NCBI GenBank assembly: GCA_016714445.1
Contig: JADJNF010000007.1
Coordinates: 124,001-188,000 of the forward strand
Length of the DNA: 64,000 bases
Direction: 5' to 3'
DNA from: Saprospiraceae bacterium
Lineage (GTDB): Bacteria > Bacteroidota > Bacteroidia > Chitinophagales > Saprospiraceae
Both the position numbers and the translations under genes were made by a program. Positions 1-12,261 of the stretch are shown in pieces. Below the pieces are notes generated by a model. The model was not told the DNA's origin. It saw only the letters and a list, made by a program, of their open reading frames with translations, and did not search any database. Numbering within the stretch: the first letter of the stretch is position 1; every line of letters starts with the position of its first letter.

Positions 1-553
1 TCATCCTATATCCTTCACTTTCTGAAGCACCACCACTTCTGGAAGGCCAGTGATTCACGACAGTTACTATTCTTTCATTTTCTGCCAGGGTAATAAAGTT
101 AACTTGTAAAATATCTCTGGTAGCAGTCCTGCGCATCACAAAATGGTTAAAAATTAAATCTTTAATTACACCTGGATTATTGGGATCAATATTGCCTTGC
201 TCGACTACTACCTGATTGGCATCATAAATAATGGCTACATCGATCCCTCTTTGGTCATTGGTATCCGCATGGGCGATGGCATAATTTCGATTCAAAGTAG
301 CTAATGCAGCCACAAGTCTTTCCAAAACATGTTTGTTTTCAATTTCACAGACACCTAAAATATCCGGACCTAGACCATTGTTCATCAACTTTATTATAGA
401 AGCTAATTGTGATATTTTAAGGGCCAATTGATTTTCGCCCCATCTCGCAAGATCCTGGCCAATAGCACGTTGCAATTTTTCACTTCTCCTTGGAGAATTT
501 TCGATATCAAATAAATTTTCTAAATTCCAGAATGCGACAAAATATGTTTTCAT
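1..553 (-). CDS. Endonuclease/exonuclease/phosphatase family protein, 3' end cut by window edge
   Basis: The minus strand reads open from the ATG at 551-553 to the window edge, so the C-terminus is missing. The product begins MKTYFVAFWNLENLFD and contains GPDILGVCEIEN, DQRGIDVAIIYD and VVNHWPSRSGG. These match the EEP fold: the N-terminal Asn (WNLENLFD), the catalytic metal-binding Glu (CEIEN), the RGIDVAII segment and the NHWPSR segment. The family cleaves phosphodiester or phosphomonoester bonds, and the substrate cannot be inferred here. There is no signal peptide. It begins 20 bp after the amidohydrolase reading frame ends, so the two are probably co-transcribed. Confidence 0.85.
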   Translation of the reverse strand, partial: MKTYFVAFWNLENLFDIENSPRRSEKLQRAIGQDLARWGENQLALKISQLASIIKLMNNGLGPDILGVCEIENKHVLERLVAALATLNRNYAIAHADTNDQRGIDVAIIYDANQVVVEQGNIDPNNPGVIKDLIFNHFVMRRTATRDILQVNFITLAENERIVTVVNHWPSRSGGASESEGYRM

Positions 554-572
554 ATTCTTTTATTTTAATAAT

Positions 573-2357
573 TTAAGAAATCGTACAATAACTCGTTTTC
601 AAATAAGCCCTCGGATTATCTCTCGCTATCAAATCAAATTCCATTTCTGAAAGATTGGCCATCACTTCGGATAATAATTGTTTCTCACTCTTGTGATTCC
701 TGACTACAAAGAAGTCAGTACCATACAGTACTTTACCTTTAAGCTCATCTTTTCTTAGTACCTGTTTGAGTAATGGATAAATGGTTGGATTGTAAATAAT
801 ATAACTGATGTCAGCATATACATTAGGGTATTTATACATTAAATTAGAAATAATTGAAAACCAGTCCATGCTTCGCCACAACTCCCCCAAATAACTTAGA
901 TTCAATTCATTAGTGCCCTTTTTAACAGGAAAAAAATTAAAACCATCACGTTCTTTTCGTAACATATTCGAAACTTGAGACAATCTATCTCTTTCTTGAT
1001 ACTTTTCCCATTCCTCGTCTCCACCATAATGTCCCATACAAACTTTCAAGTTGCTAAGATTATGTTTTAATTCAGCTTCATCATCGGTATATCCAAAAAA
1101 ATCTTTAATCTCTTGCCTGCAATTTTTTACTATTTTTCTTAACAATCTTTCTTCCAGTAAACATAAAAAGTTTAAAGGATGTGTGAAATTTGTGCTAAAA
1201 TCAATATTTTTTAGCTCAGGTAGAATTAATGAACTTGTCGGATAATTTACGCCATTGTACTGCTCAAAAACCGGGTGGTAATCCCAATTTTTATCCTTTT
1301 TATCTCTGTAAAAAACTGTTCCCTTGATAACATGTGTCATAATGGGGATCTGATGATCAGCTGCATATTTCCAAAGTAACAGCAATTCTTCATCAAATGG
1401 GTAATATCCCAAAGCAGGATAAATCTTAAATCCATTCAACTTATGTTTCTCGATATACTCTTTGACCAAACAAGCACTTAACGTAACTTGCCCTGTCAAA
1501 GGATCTCCTGATATTTTCAGAAAATCAGATTGATCTTTTACTCTTCTTGGGTCAATGAATACAAATGGATATATTTTTTTAATAGGGTCGTTTTTCAATT
1601 TTACCAATTCATCCATTTGAAACTCAAAACTACCTTTCTTGTCCTTAATTTTTCCTGCCCCCATATAATGCATGTCCATCGGCAGCACAACAAACCCGGT
1701 TCCATGATCATATTGGTTCATTAGCTTTGAGTATATATCACTACTTTCCTTATATCCGGCAAACCTTATGATGTGGAGATATCTTGAAAGAAATTTTAAT
1801 GTTTTACTATCTGGCACTATTTTAAGATAAGGTAATAAATACCTCGCTAATGTCCATAATATTTACCTTCCCATTTCAATAAAGAAAAATACAAATAGAA
1901 TAACAATAGCTTTATATAAAAAAGAAGGGTCTTTTAAAAAGATGTGTTTTGATTCTAAAAATAAAAATGCGTTTCTGATATTAGTAAATAACCAATCGTT
2001 TGACTTGATAAGTGCACTTATTTGTACACCCAATAGATAATATAATGCATGAATGACAAACCATACGTTTATGATCGTAGCTATGGTTTTTGCAATAAAA
2101 TTTCTGTGGAGAAACGTTCTGTAATTATGCCATAAATTCTTAGATTGTATTTTAATAGTTTTCCAATGTTCATAGAATAATTTCCATTTTCCTTGATCAA
2201 ACTTTAAAAATTCATTAATACGCATCAGTACATCAGTATTGATTATCTTATAAAATGGCCATGGGAGAAAACTTTTGGCCAGATATGGCGGAACGGTCTT
2301 ACTTGTAAAAATATGAGCATGACAGTTTATCATTGACTTTTTATCTTCCATATTCAT
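573..2357 (-). pseudogene. TM-containing amidohydrolase-family protein interrupted by one in-frame stop
   Basis: Two open stretches, 1863-2357 and 573-1862, lie in the same frame and are separated only by a TAA at 1863-1865. The first (164 codons) starts near MINCHAHIFT, the HxH metal motif of the amidohydrolase TIM barrel, and then carries two hydrophobic segments (around IINVWFVIHALYYLLG and AIVILFVFFFIEMG). The second continues with GFKIYPALGYYP (candidate carboxylated Lys), IMTHVIKG, MGHYGG and LYGTDFF, the remaining metal-ligand strands. Together they make one ~594-codon protein. Each half alone lacks essential ligands, so this is read as one gene with a nonsense codon: a pseudogene, an assembly error or stop read-through. 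Metal-dependent hydrolase chemistry is inferred from motifs and the substrate is unknown. The membrane insertion between the HxH strand and the rest of the barrel is unusual. Confidence 0.75.
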
Positions 2358-2503
2358 TTATTGTTTAAAATATTTAGTTCAACTTAAATACAATTAGCCC
2401 CAAAATCTTTATCCATTTGACTTTTTTATAAAAATATTTCTTTATTTTGGCTTAACCTATTTTAAAAACTCAATAATGCAATTGATTATGTTTATATATG
2501 CAT

Positions 2504-5500
2504 TTACCCGCAACTACATTTGTTCTTTTTATTTACATCATCACCACACATCTCCAATATTTCTATGCCATATTCTCCTATCATATAGACACGCTCAATA
2601 CATGGAATTTCTTTTGAAAATATAAATTGTCCAATCTTACTAATTTCTTTTTTAATATCCAGGCCATCTAGTGACAAATGGACATGATACAAACAACCCA
2701 TATCTGATTTTTTAATACATGTGAAATACATGACATCGCAATCATTCTCAGGTTTATGACAATGACTTTCAGACAATAAAAATCCAACTTCAAAATTATT
2801 ACACAAATCAGATTTGCATGTTTCAAAAAATAAATCAATGCCATTGAGATACAAATTGTGCTTTATTGGAATGAATGGAAAGTGCATTCTTCCAAGCTCT
2901 AATAAAAATCTCTTTTCCATCGACGCTGCTGAATTCGATTTCATTTCATGCCAGTGATTAGGAAAGTCAGACTTTAGGTCGAAGAGTTTTTTACCATTCC
3001 CAGGTAAATAACTATTACAGTCATTTCTGGCAGCATTTCCCAAAATATCTCCACCTTCTTTAGCTATATAATTAATATGCATAATTACGTCTGCAACTGA
3101 ATGCATATCAAAATAATTATTTTCTACTGGCAATTCTATGCACCAATTACTGATAACACCTTCATATTCAAAATGTAAATACCTTTCATCTCTGAAATTG
3201 AGTTCAAACATGCCACTTTCATTCTGACCGGTTGAAGTCGCAATGGCATCTTTTGCCCCGTATCTTTTTCGGAAACGGGTATCATTAGGCACTTCATTAT
3301 AACCTGAATCATTACATTCACAGCAATCATCAGGACCACAGATTAAGACAGGTTTTATTCTTGTTTTATTGCTAATAAGTGTCAACTTACAATGTACGCC
3401 AACGTATGGACCAACAATACATGGAATAGTGAGTGTCACACTTTTTATTCTCCTGAGATAATGTGAAGGGTAATCCTGATTAAACAAAGATTCAAGTAAA
3501 GAAATCATACATTTTCCTGATTCCTTTAGTTTTATAAATTCTAAAGGAGCATGATGCCTTAAAGAAATATGTTTTGACAATTCATACTGCCTGAAATTTT
3601 TATCCATGTAAGATTTTTCCATCCTACGCAGGGCCATTTGAATTCTCTCACCTGACAATAAACCCTTGTGTAAATGATCCCATATTGGAATATCTAAAAA
3701 GTTTTCATTGCTTAAGTCACATTCAAAGTTGTATGTTTTTTGAGCCTGATAAGCTACCTGCAAAGTACATTCATACATTTGATAATACAATGCAGATGTT
3801 TCCTTTTTCAACCATTGGTACAACTCTGCATTGGAAAATTTATCTCTCAAGTAGTCATGAGTTTGTTGGGCATGGGTCATTTGCAAAGCATGATTATTGA
3901 GTTCTCTATGAGCTACATCCCTTCGCCTTTCAGCTGATCTGATTTGTCTGATAATTTGTTCGATTTCAATGGCTATTAATTCAATTTGAAATAACCATTC
4001 TTCAAGTCTTCTTTCCCATCCGGCTAGTGTAAGCATTTTTGAAGCTCGGGTACTCTGAATATGAGCTGCAATACCTGCTACAATTGAACCTACTTGCAAT
4101 AACTTTGCAGTTTTTTCACCACCTGGCATTTTCACAAAATTTACCATACCAACATATGGATCAGGAACTGCATGGAAAAGCCCTGCTGCTGCTTCAATAC
4201 CTTGAGATACTCCATGTAAGATCATAGATTGATCTATGAAAGTTTTATAATCTTCTTCTTCGTCAATTAAACCATTAGATACAAGTGTATTGAAATTTGT
4301 TAGCCTGGCAATGGCCATTTCTAAAGTCTTCTCCAAAGCTTGAACATCAAAATCTGCAGCCCTGTATTGATTCTGACGTATTTCAAGAGATAAATCCAAC
4401 AGCTGACGACTCTGAGTTTCACGAAGGGAAGCCAAATACTCTGCATCCCCTTTTTCATAGGCAGATAATAAAGCTCCACCCAGACCGCTTAAAACATTGC
4501 TATATTCTAAAGCCTTACTATGCAGATATTGAAATCGGTAAGGACTTTCAGGCAAACACCAAATCGTCTCATCTATACAATGTAATTTTGGACTCGCGCA
4601 CCCGACACTTGCACCCATACACGGATCAACATTTTCACAAGGTGATAATCCATATAAATTGATGCATTCCTGGATCCGATGGTCAGTATCATAAATTTCG
4701 TTATATAAACAAAGTAATTTTGGATTAATAGGTGGTTTGGCAAGCGAGTATTCCTCGAGTATCTTAATGTCATCTAAATTGGAATGTTCAAAGACTGTTT
4801 TCGGACAATTGCCAAGAAACTTTTTGGCAAGTTCTATGACTATATTGGATTGATTAATTGCTTCTTTGGATTGAATTCTTAATAGTGCTTTGGACCATTG
4901 ACTTAGAATGGTCAGATATTTTAGCAAAACTGATTGTCTTTCTGCCATGCTGTCAAGCGAATCTTGATACCAGTAATAGTTCGACATAAATGGTTTTAAC
5001 TCCGCTGCAAGCCACTGATGAGCATCTTCAAAATTGCAATGTTGAACTAGGTTTTCTGCTACTAATAAGGACGTGCTGTAAGTTGAAACAGGTGTAATGG
5101 GAGCTCCCGGTGAATAGTAAATAAAATACGGATAACTGGTAAATCCATGATAACCAAAGGATGAAGAATCTAATTCACCTAATGCAGGCAATGCCACTGC
5201 TGTGTCAGTTGGTATGTCATATCTAAACCCAGGTATAAGTGGAATAGATACTCCAATAGGATCAAATAAAAGAAAGTCTTCGTCTCTACAAATAAATTTC
5301 AAATTAGGAGTGTCAGCTGCACCTACAGCCACAGCCTTACTTGACCATCTGAGTTGTCCTATCTTACCATTATGTATTTTAGTCCACGCCAGATATACGT
5401 TCTTTTCACTTTCCATAAACAATAAAGTCGGCAAATTTGCTGGGACAACCCAATCTTCCCAGTTTGCATCCTGAGTCACTTTTCCATAATATTCTGAATC

Positions 5501-8500
5501 TATAAGCCAAAAATAATATTCATCTATTACCGGATCATGAATGTCACCACATTCAGCACAACAAGCAGTGGACACACAATCATAAGTAATACCAGCATGG
5601 GGTACAGACGCTGCGGCAACTCTCACAAATGAACGCTGCATGTTAACCGCTGCTTCAAACCAATACGGCATTTTATCCTTCTCAATATTTGATAACCAGC
5701 TAGGCTGACTTGCTGATTCAGGTGAACCCAATAACATATCTGCTTGATCTGCGAATTGTATTACAGATGGCTCTCTTTTTTGCAACAATTCAATTCCATG
5801 ATGGGATGGTGGTTTTATAGTATCTACAATAGTTAAACCACCCGAAACAGGCACAGAAAGTGTTTGAGTCCTTAAATTGCTTTCTAAAAATCTGAATGAT
5901 TCAGATTTTCTTGCTTCTTCCAGTTTTTCAAACTCTATCCAATTCTCAGCATACAGTTCTTTTTCTTTGCAATTGCTCCATTTTTGATATGCACTAAATC
6001 TCTTTTTCCACAATTTCCTAAACGATTCTGAAATCGCAAAGGACGGTTCCAGCCCGAGTTGAGCTCTATTGATGAATGATTGTATGTAAAAAATGGATTG
6101 CTCTACTCTGCTTACTTTTTGGCAAATTCCTGCTGACACATCCAAAAGCAAGTATTCACTTAGCAATTCAGGAGTAGTGATTTTCACACCATTTAGGTCG
6201 ATAGTTGTATTATGTGTCAGAAAGGCAATTAATGCTGCGCGACTTCTTTCCCTGATTCCATCATTGAGTTTTCTAAGCCGTTTATATTCTCTGGGACTAT
6301 CATTTTCGATCAAACCCATTCTGACATATTGCATTAAATGCTGATTGCCAGTATATGTTTCAAGCCCAACAGTTTTAGATGGATCAACAGATGACCACAA
6401 TGCAGGTTTTGCCTTTCGGATATCGGCCGTGAAGAAATTGCATTTTGATTTTCGTATGCACATATCTGCTTCAAAGACCCTGATAGCCCATCGCTCTGTT
6501 TCCAGGTCAGGAGCCGTTAAATCATAAATACTTTCAACACCTGAATTGATGTCAAGATATTGAGATACAATAATTGTATGATTAAAATCAATCCCAAGAT
6601 GATACAAAAAGTCACCTGCTGGATCGGTATGCTTTTCAGTTGCTTCTTTAAAAAGCCTCCATACTGTAGCTTCCTTATTTTTTGATGTATTTATTCGAAG
6701 GTTTGTATAATCAAACATCCTGATCCACCAGTCAAACATAGCTTGACTTCGTCTAGTAGTTGGAGCAACTCTATTATCATCATTAAAATCTACAGAATCA
6801 TAAGTATCATGGTAGGGTAAGAAATTAAAATCAAATCCAACTTTGTGTGTGGTCCAATTAGTGGTTTTATAATAACTCTGGCCTGCAAAACTGATAGGAT
6901 AGCTCAAAAAGTGGCCTAATTCTGACTGAAACTCTCCATGAAGTATTTCTGCAGAAAGCTCAAATCTACTGGTAAACAAAAGTGCTTTAAATACCTGTTG
7001 ATAGGTTGCTCTGATTCCATATATGCTGGAATGGTATTGACTATTAAGAAATTCAATTGGATTTCCAGGTTGAGTTGTGATATTATGTCCTAAGGTAGGT
7101 CCTGAAATTGAATTCTCTTTACCAATATATGCCTTGGACTTGGTATAAAGATTGTGAATAGGTATGGTATGCAAAGCAAGTTCCCCATATTGCCATTTGA
7201 TTTGAAAGCCAGTCTTGTGTGGACAGCCTTCTTCAGGACTTTCTAAGGTAGGTTGTGGTTGTTTAAATCTAATAGTGATGTCATAAGCACCTTTTTTAAG
7301 TTTTATAGGTGTAGAACAATCTTTGGGAGCATGAATATTATCATCATTATTTGACAACACTTCAATCATTTGACTCGACCTTTGCAGGATCATAGAATAT
7401 TGAGCATGTTCTATAGCATTTGCATCTGGAATTTCAGATCCAGGTGTAGGTGATCCTGCTCTGAAGGTATAAATACTTGTTGTGTCAATGTATAGTACAC
7501 CTTGCCAGGTGACTTCATAACCTTCGGCACCACCTAATAAGTCTCCATTACTATTTTGAATGGCAAAGCCATTGCGTACGGATGCAAATCTGGGATTATT
7601 TGGCACAAAGGAATTGAACAAATGTAAATTTGAAATAATGGTTGGCAAAGGTGTGTCCGCATTGTTTTCGTCGGAACTAAAAGCGGTCATTCCTCCTCTG
7701 AATTCCCGCCAGATAACCTCACCATTTAAGTTTTTATACGTGCCTTCCAATCCGGTACCTTTCAAATCAAACAATGCGGAAAATGCTCCACCATTTAATT
7801 TTTCCCAAGTCAAGCCTGATTCGATACCATTGTCATTTTCCCATGCAGCAATGGCGTGATTATCACTAGCAACCATATTTTTCAGGATCAACCAGGCTAA
7901 TTCTGTTGATTCATTTTTTGGTTTACATATCACTTCATTTACATGATCAGCAATATGTTGAGCTATCATTTTACTTGCTTTGTAAAACAGAACAAATTCT
8001 TTCTGAAAATAAGCCCATCTGTTTGTTTCTTCCGGCTCATTGACAAGGTAATCCTGAGCTTCATTAAAATTAGAAAAAATAAAACCTATTTTAGCCAGAT
8101 CCAACCTAGGTGCATAATAACATTGTTTTACGGCATCTTGCTCCTCTTTAATCAATTGCTTTATCCTGCTTAGTTTTTTAATAACTTGTTTGTCAATAAT
8201 GGGAATGGTAATGTACAATTCTGCTGGTGTACCACCATCATATAAAAATGGATTCTCATTGTTATTGCCTGTATTCCACATCATAGCAGATGTATATGTA
8301 GTTGGCAAAGGACTCCTGTATTGTCTATCTCCGATATTAACATTAAGACCTTGGTTTGTCAAAGTCTCTGCAAAAAAATGATTCCCTACCGACTGGAGAT
8401 GATTACCAGAGCTGGAATTGTAACCGTATTCTTCTGTTAAAATGGAGTAAATTTTACTCCATGAATAAAACTGCTTTTCATGGTCAGAAATATCGTCAAT

Positions 8501-10341
8501 TTGAATAAGCTTGTTTCTTAATGTTTCCAATGTTAAAGAACTTTCTGTCCCAGGCAGATCAAATGCAAATTCTTTGGCCTCTGCTTTTGTTTGAAGTGAA
8601 AAAGGATGCCCACCCGCAAAATCAGAATTATTACTAAACAAAAAGAGTATCTCATCTATCTGAAAATCTGATGCACAAATTTTGGAAATAACCTCTGCAA
8701 ATTTTAAAGTGGATGTTGGTTTTGAGTACCAGGTCAACTCAGCAACATTTGGGTCAAAACCAGCTAAAACAGAAAGCTGATCAAGATTGGCTGACAATAT
8801 TTTCTTGAAGGATGGCGGTCTGCAACCACAATCATTGGCTTGTGGTGATTTTAGTCGTATCTGATCTAATAAATGATCCACAGCCCATTCCCAATTTCGG
8901 GATTTCCCAACCCATAGAATTAAAATATGTATATTTTTAGCTATGTCTTCTTCAAAAGGTAGTTTTGCATGTACTTTATTATCGTATTGTTCTCTGATGA
9001 GTTGAAAAGCTGCAAACTCTTTTACAAAATCCGAATTAGGAATTTCACTTAATATCTCATAAATCAATCCAATTTCTTCAATACTATATTTTATAGAAGT
9101 ATGAGTATATAGTTTTTGATAAAATTTGATGATGATTGTCAGTTTAATCAAATTTAATTCTGGGTTTTCACCAAAACTTATTGAGTATTCATCACATTCA
9201 CATGGAGCACATTCAGGTAGTTTTTTTTCGATTTTTAACAGCGGCTTTATAAAATCAGTTTTAACCAACTCTTTAAATTCACAATAACTCAAACAGGTCC
9301 TTTTTAAAAACTCACACATATTTGACATCGTTGAAAAAAGGGGATCCATTGATGAATCAGCATCAAAACCATACAATTCCTTTAAAAGTAATGCTGCCAA
9401 ATCCTGTTCTCCTGAAAAATCATAAGAAAAGATCTTTACGTATTCTTCAGTAGAAATACCAAGATACTCGAGAGCCAAATCTAATGTGATAGGATAATGG
9501 GATATATGTGATGGAAAATCTGTAGGTGGGTTCGCAGGGTCATGGACAAATTCATGAATGTGTTTTCGGAATTTTCTGGTCAAATCATAACGGCTACACC
9601 CCATTTCATTCAAATATGCACTAGAAACATCTAAAGCCTGATGATAGGGTAAATGGCAATCATTAAATGTTTTTTTTAATGCTTCATATGCACCATCGCT
9701 TTCAGGTGATGAATGAGCCGGAACTGCTTCAAAAAACACCTTAGGATCATGGTGATATCTGTCGATACCATCGGTTTCATGACCTTCATAAGCCAGATAA
9801 TGCCCCATATCTGTACCGTCCTCGGGTCCAGTCTTTTTAATTGGCGTGCTATGCACAATTGACAATTCATCTATTACCATCGCTTCCATTCTCTCTACAG
9901 CCAAATCTATCAAAGGAATCGGTGTACATAGATTGGTTTCACTGGCTTGTAATTTTCCCAAATCTCCAACACGGGAGTCACAAGTTTCAAAATAGACACA
10001 TCCATTGAGTCTACAGCTAATTTTGAAATTGGAAAAGGTGCCGAACAACTGGATTCTTCTTTTAGTTGAATAAGTTCGTGCAGATATGCAATTGCTCCAG
10101 AAGGAGAAAGTTCTTTGGGTGGAATACAATTGACCAAACTATCATTTGGGTTGATTGGAACAAAAGTTTCCACTGGTTTTGGTGGATCTTGGTTTTCATC
10201 ATCATTGTCATCTTTGGAAGCTTCATTATAAATTTCTTCTAAACATTCCCTTGAAACTCCACTACCTTCAAAAAATCCAATAAACTCATCAAGATCAAAT
10301 TCAGTAATATCGCTTGGGTTGTCAATATTTTTTGAAGTCAA
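2504..10341 (-). CDS. TcA-like toxin complex subunit, main part (frameshifted near its N-terminus)
   Basis: TcA subunits form the pentameric, syringe-like translocation pore of Tc toxins. The 2504-10129 reading frame (2541 codons) shows TcA order. It has a helical N-terminal VRP1-like part (RVGDLGKL...TPIPLIDLAVE), then a PA14-like insertion around residues 790-960 (GYEVTWQGVLYIDTTSIYTF). A long helical, pore-forming stretch follows around 1900-2150, and the C-terminal TcB-binding region contains ADVIMHINYIAKEGGD. Cys-rich knots (CAPCECDEY, CGPDDCCECND) occur. The real start is in another frame, at 10339-10341. That frame reads LSPSGAIAYLHELI (the TcA SPAAYL-type motif) and switches to the main frame somewhere around 9960-10060 by the equivalent of one missing base. 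The ATG overlaps the stop of the upstream TcA-N gene (ATGA). No signal peptide is visible. Confidence 0.88.
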
Positions 10342-12239
10342 AATATAAAATACTTTTGCCTATTTTCTTTAGTTATACATGAAATAGAGTCAATAAAATT
10401 TGATAATGAATCGTCATTCAGAATGTTGGATCCTTGATTTGCACCATTCGCTTTCTTGTAAATGGAAGATGCGTAGGGACCGCCAATTGTTCCCGACAAT
10501 GCGCTCTGAAAAGAGTCAGGGGAAACAGATTTTATGCTATTTCCATTTATGAATCCTTGTGCATACATAGCTTCCATTATTGAAAACTTCACTTCTTCTT
10601 CTTTTCCATCAATTGCAATAGGTAAATCTGAAACAAGAGATGAAAGGAAAGCCAAAGTAGTAATTTTATCTTTGACCCACTGCTGTAAGCATTCGTCATC
10701 AGGGAAAGCAGATTCTAATGCATTTTCTACGTTTGATAAAATGATTGGTGAATTAAAAGAAAAATTATCAGAATTATTACTATTATATTCGTCAATAAAA
10801 ACAGACAACGGATCTATTGTATTTGCAGGTAGTGAAGGTGCTGTTACATCGGGTACCGTAGGTACATCTGCAACAACCGCATTTATATCAAAATAACGTT
10901 TAATGGTATTTAAAAATTGAGTTTGTGAAGTGGATGAGAGTATTGTTGGTAGCAGTAGATTTTTCCAAAATACTTCATTCTGTGGAACTAAGTCGTTTGT
11001 TGCCCCGGTTATTGTCAGTATTTCACCATATTTGTATTGATGTAATAGAGCTCCAACTATCAAACGAAGATGGGCAGTATCGTAGGTATACGTATTCCAG
11101 AAATCTTGTATGTTTTCTTCAGTAGTAGATATCCATTCATTTATTGCATCCTGATTCCCACTTTCTAATTTACAAGGGAATGCACTTCCACTAATATTGA
11201 ATGCTTTGAGTCTCCTGGCTTGTTGGTAGATTTGTGGATCAGTCAATGAAATACTTAATTGTGTTTTTGCATTGATCAACATGTTTTTAATACCTTCCTC
11301 AGGCATACCGATGGCTTGCTCAAATCTATCTTCTGCATCCATTGTTTCACTCAGTCCCGCCCCTAAAACATAAAATACTTCTGGCTTTATCTCTATTAAA
11401 TTTGGAATACCAGTATAATCAATAAGTATATTCATACTTGAGAGTGGAGCATCATTTGGATCAGTTACACCCGTCGGAACTTCAATTCTAGCATTTATTT
11501 TATCATCTGAAATTTCTTTTGATAGCTTCGCCATGGCTACAGCATAGACGTAACCAGCCATTCGCTCAAGATCTGCAGGATAAGATATATCATTATTTGA
11601 GTTAATAGAAGCCTCCCATTGTTGTCTTTCAGAAATATATACATTTGATGGATCGTATAAATCAATTAAAGAAACAGATACAAGTACTAATGGATCCATA
11701 ATTGGATTCATTTGTCTTGACAGCATAACTTCGGCAGCAATGTTTTTCGATTGAATAAAGCTAACATAAGGAAATGTTAGGCTTAATGTTGAAGCCACGG
11801 AGATACATTTAGATTCTAGTGCAGAATATTTTGGAATTCGTCCAGATGGTGGGAGTGAAATTAAGTATGGATTAGAAGGAATCGATGTAGATGCCAAAGA
11901 AATAAATGTGCTGGGTGTTAAATTTGGGTAGTCTGTTGGCGGTGGAATACTACCAACATTTTGCACAGTCATATTGTAAACAGCTTTATCAAATCTGACC
12001 TGAGTCCCCACTTTTACAATGACTCTAACAGATACTGAATTGCTAAAGATTTGACTTGTATCATTTAGTTTTATTACAGTAGTTACAATATTTGGATTTC
12101 CTGGGCTTGGCACGAAATTAGGGATTGCATAACTGATGATATTGTCTGTTACCAGGTCATTAATTATGATACTAAGATTATTCAATACTAAACTAGTTGG
12201 ATTTTTTCTGTGTATTCTGAAAACGAGTATATTTGGCAT
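10338..12239 (-). CDS. TcA N-terminal piece (VRP1-like) as a separate protein
   Basis: This 633-aa protein is followed by the main TcA gene with an ATGA overlap, which suggests translational coupling. The first ~120 residues look like a beta-rich domain (KNPTSLVLNNLSIIIND, VRVIVKVGTQV). The rest is helical and ends with YAQGFINGNSIKSVSPDSF followed by ALSGTIGGPYASSIYKKA. That resembles the repeated segments at the TcA N-terminus, where a helix pair leads into AxxIYxxA. Splitting TcA into two polypeptides is known for YenA1/YenA2 of Yersinia entomophaga; here the split lies further towards the N-terminus. A role as the N-terminal shell of the pore is inferred from position and the motif. A search could instead show a structural protein unrelated to TcA. 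Confidence 0.6.
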   Translation of the reverse strand: MPNILVFRIHRKNPTSLVLNNLSIIINDLVTDNIISYAIPNFVPSPGNPNIVTTVIKLNDTSQIFSNSVSVRVIVKVGTQVRFDKAVYNMTVQNVGSIPPPTDYPNLTPSTFISLASTSIPSNPYLISLPPSGRIPKYSALESKCISVASTLSLTFPYVSFIQSKNIAAEVMLSRQMNPIMDPLVLVSVSLIDLYDPSNVYISERQQWEASINSNNDISYPADLERMAGYVYAVAMAKLSKEISDDKINARIEVPTGVTDPNDAPLSSMNILIDYTGIPNLIEIKPEVFYVLGAGLSETMDAEDRFEQAIGMPEEGIKNMLINAKTQLSISLTDPQIYQQARRLKAFNISGSAFPCKLESGNQDAINEWISTTEENIQDFWNTYTYDTAHLRLIVGALLHQYKYGEILTITGATNDLVPQNEVFWKNLLLPTILSSTSQTQFLNTIKRYFDINAVVADVPTVPDVTAPSLPANTIDPLSVFIDEYNSNNSDNFSFNSPIILSNVENALESAFPDDECLQQWVKDKITTLAFLSSLVSDLPIAIDGKEEEVKFSIMEAMYAQGFINGNSIKSVSPDSFQSALSGTIGGPYASSIYKKANGANQGSNILNDDSLSNFIDSISCITKENRQKYFIF

Positions 12240-12261
12240 GGTTTTGTTTTTTATGTATTAT

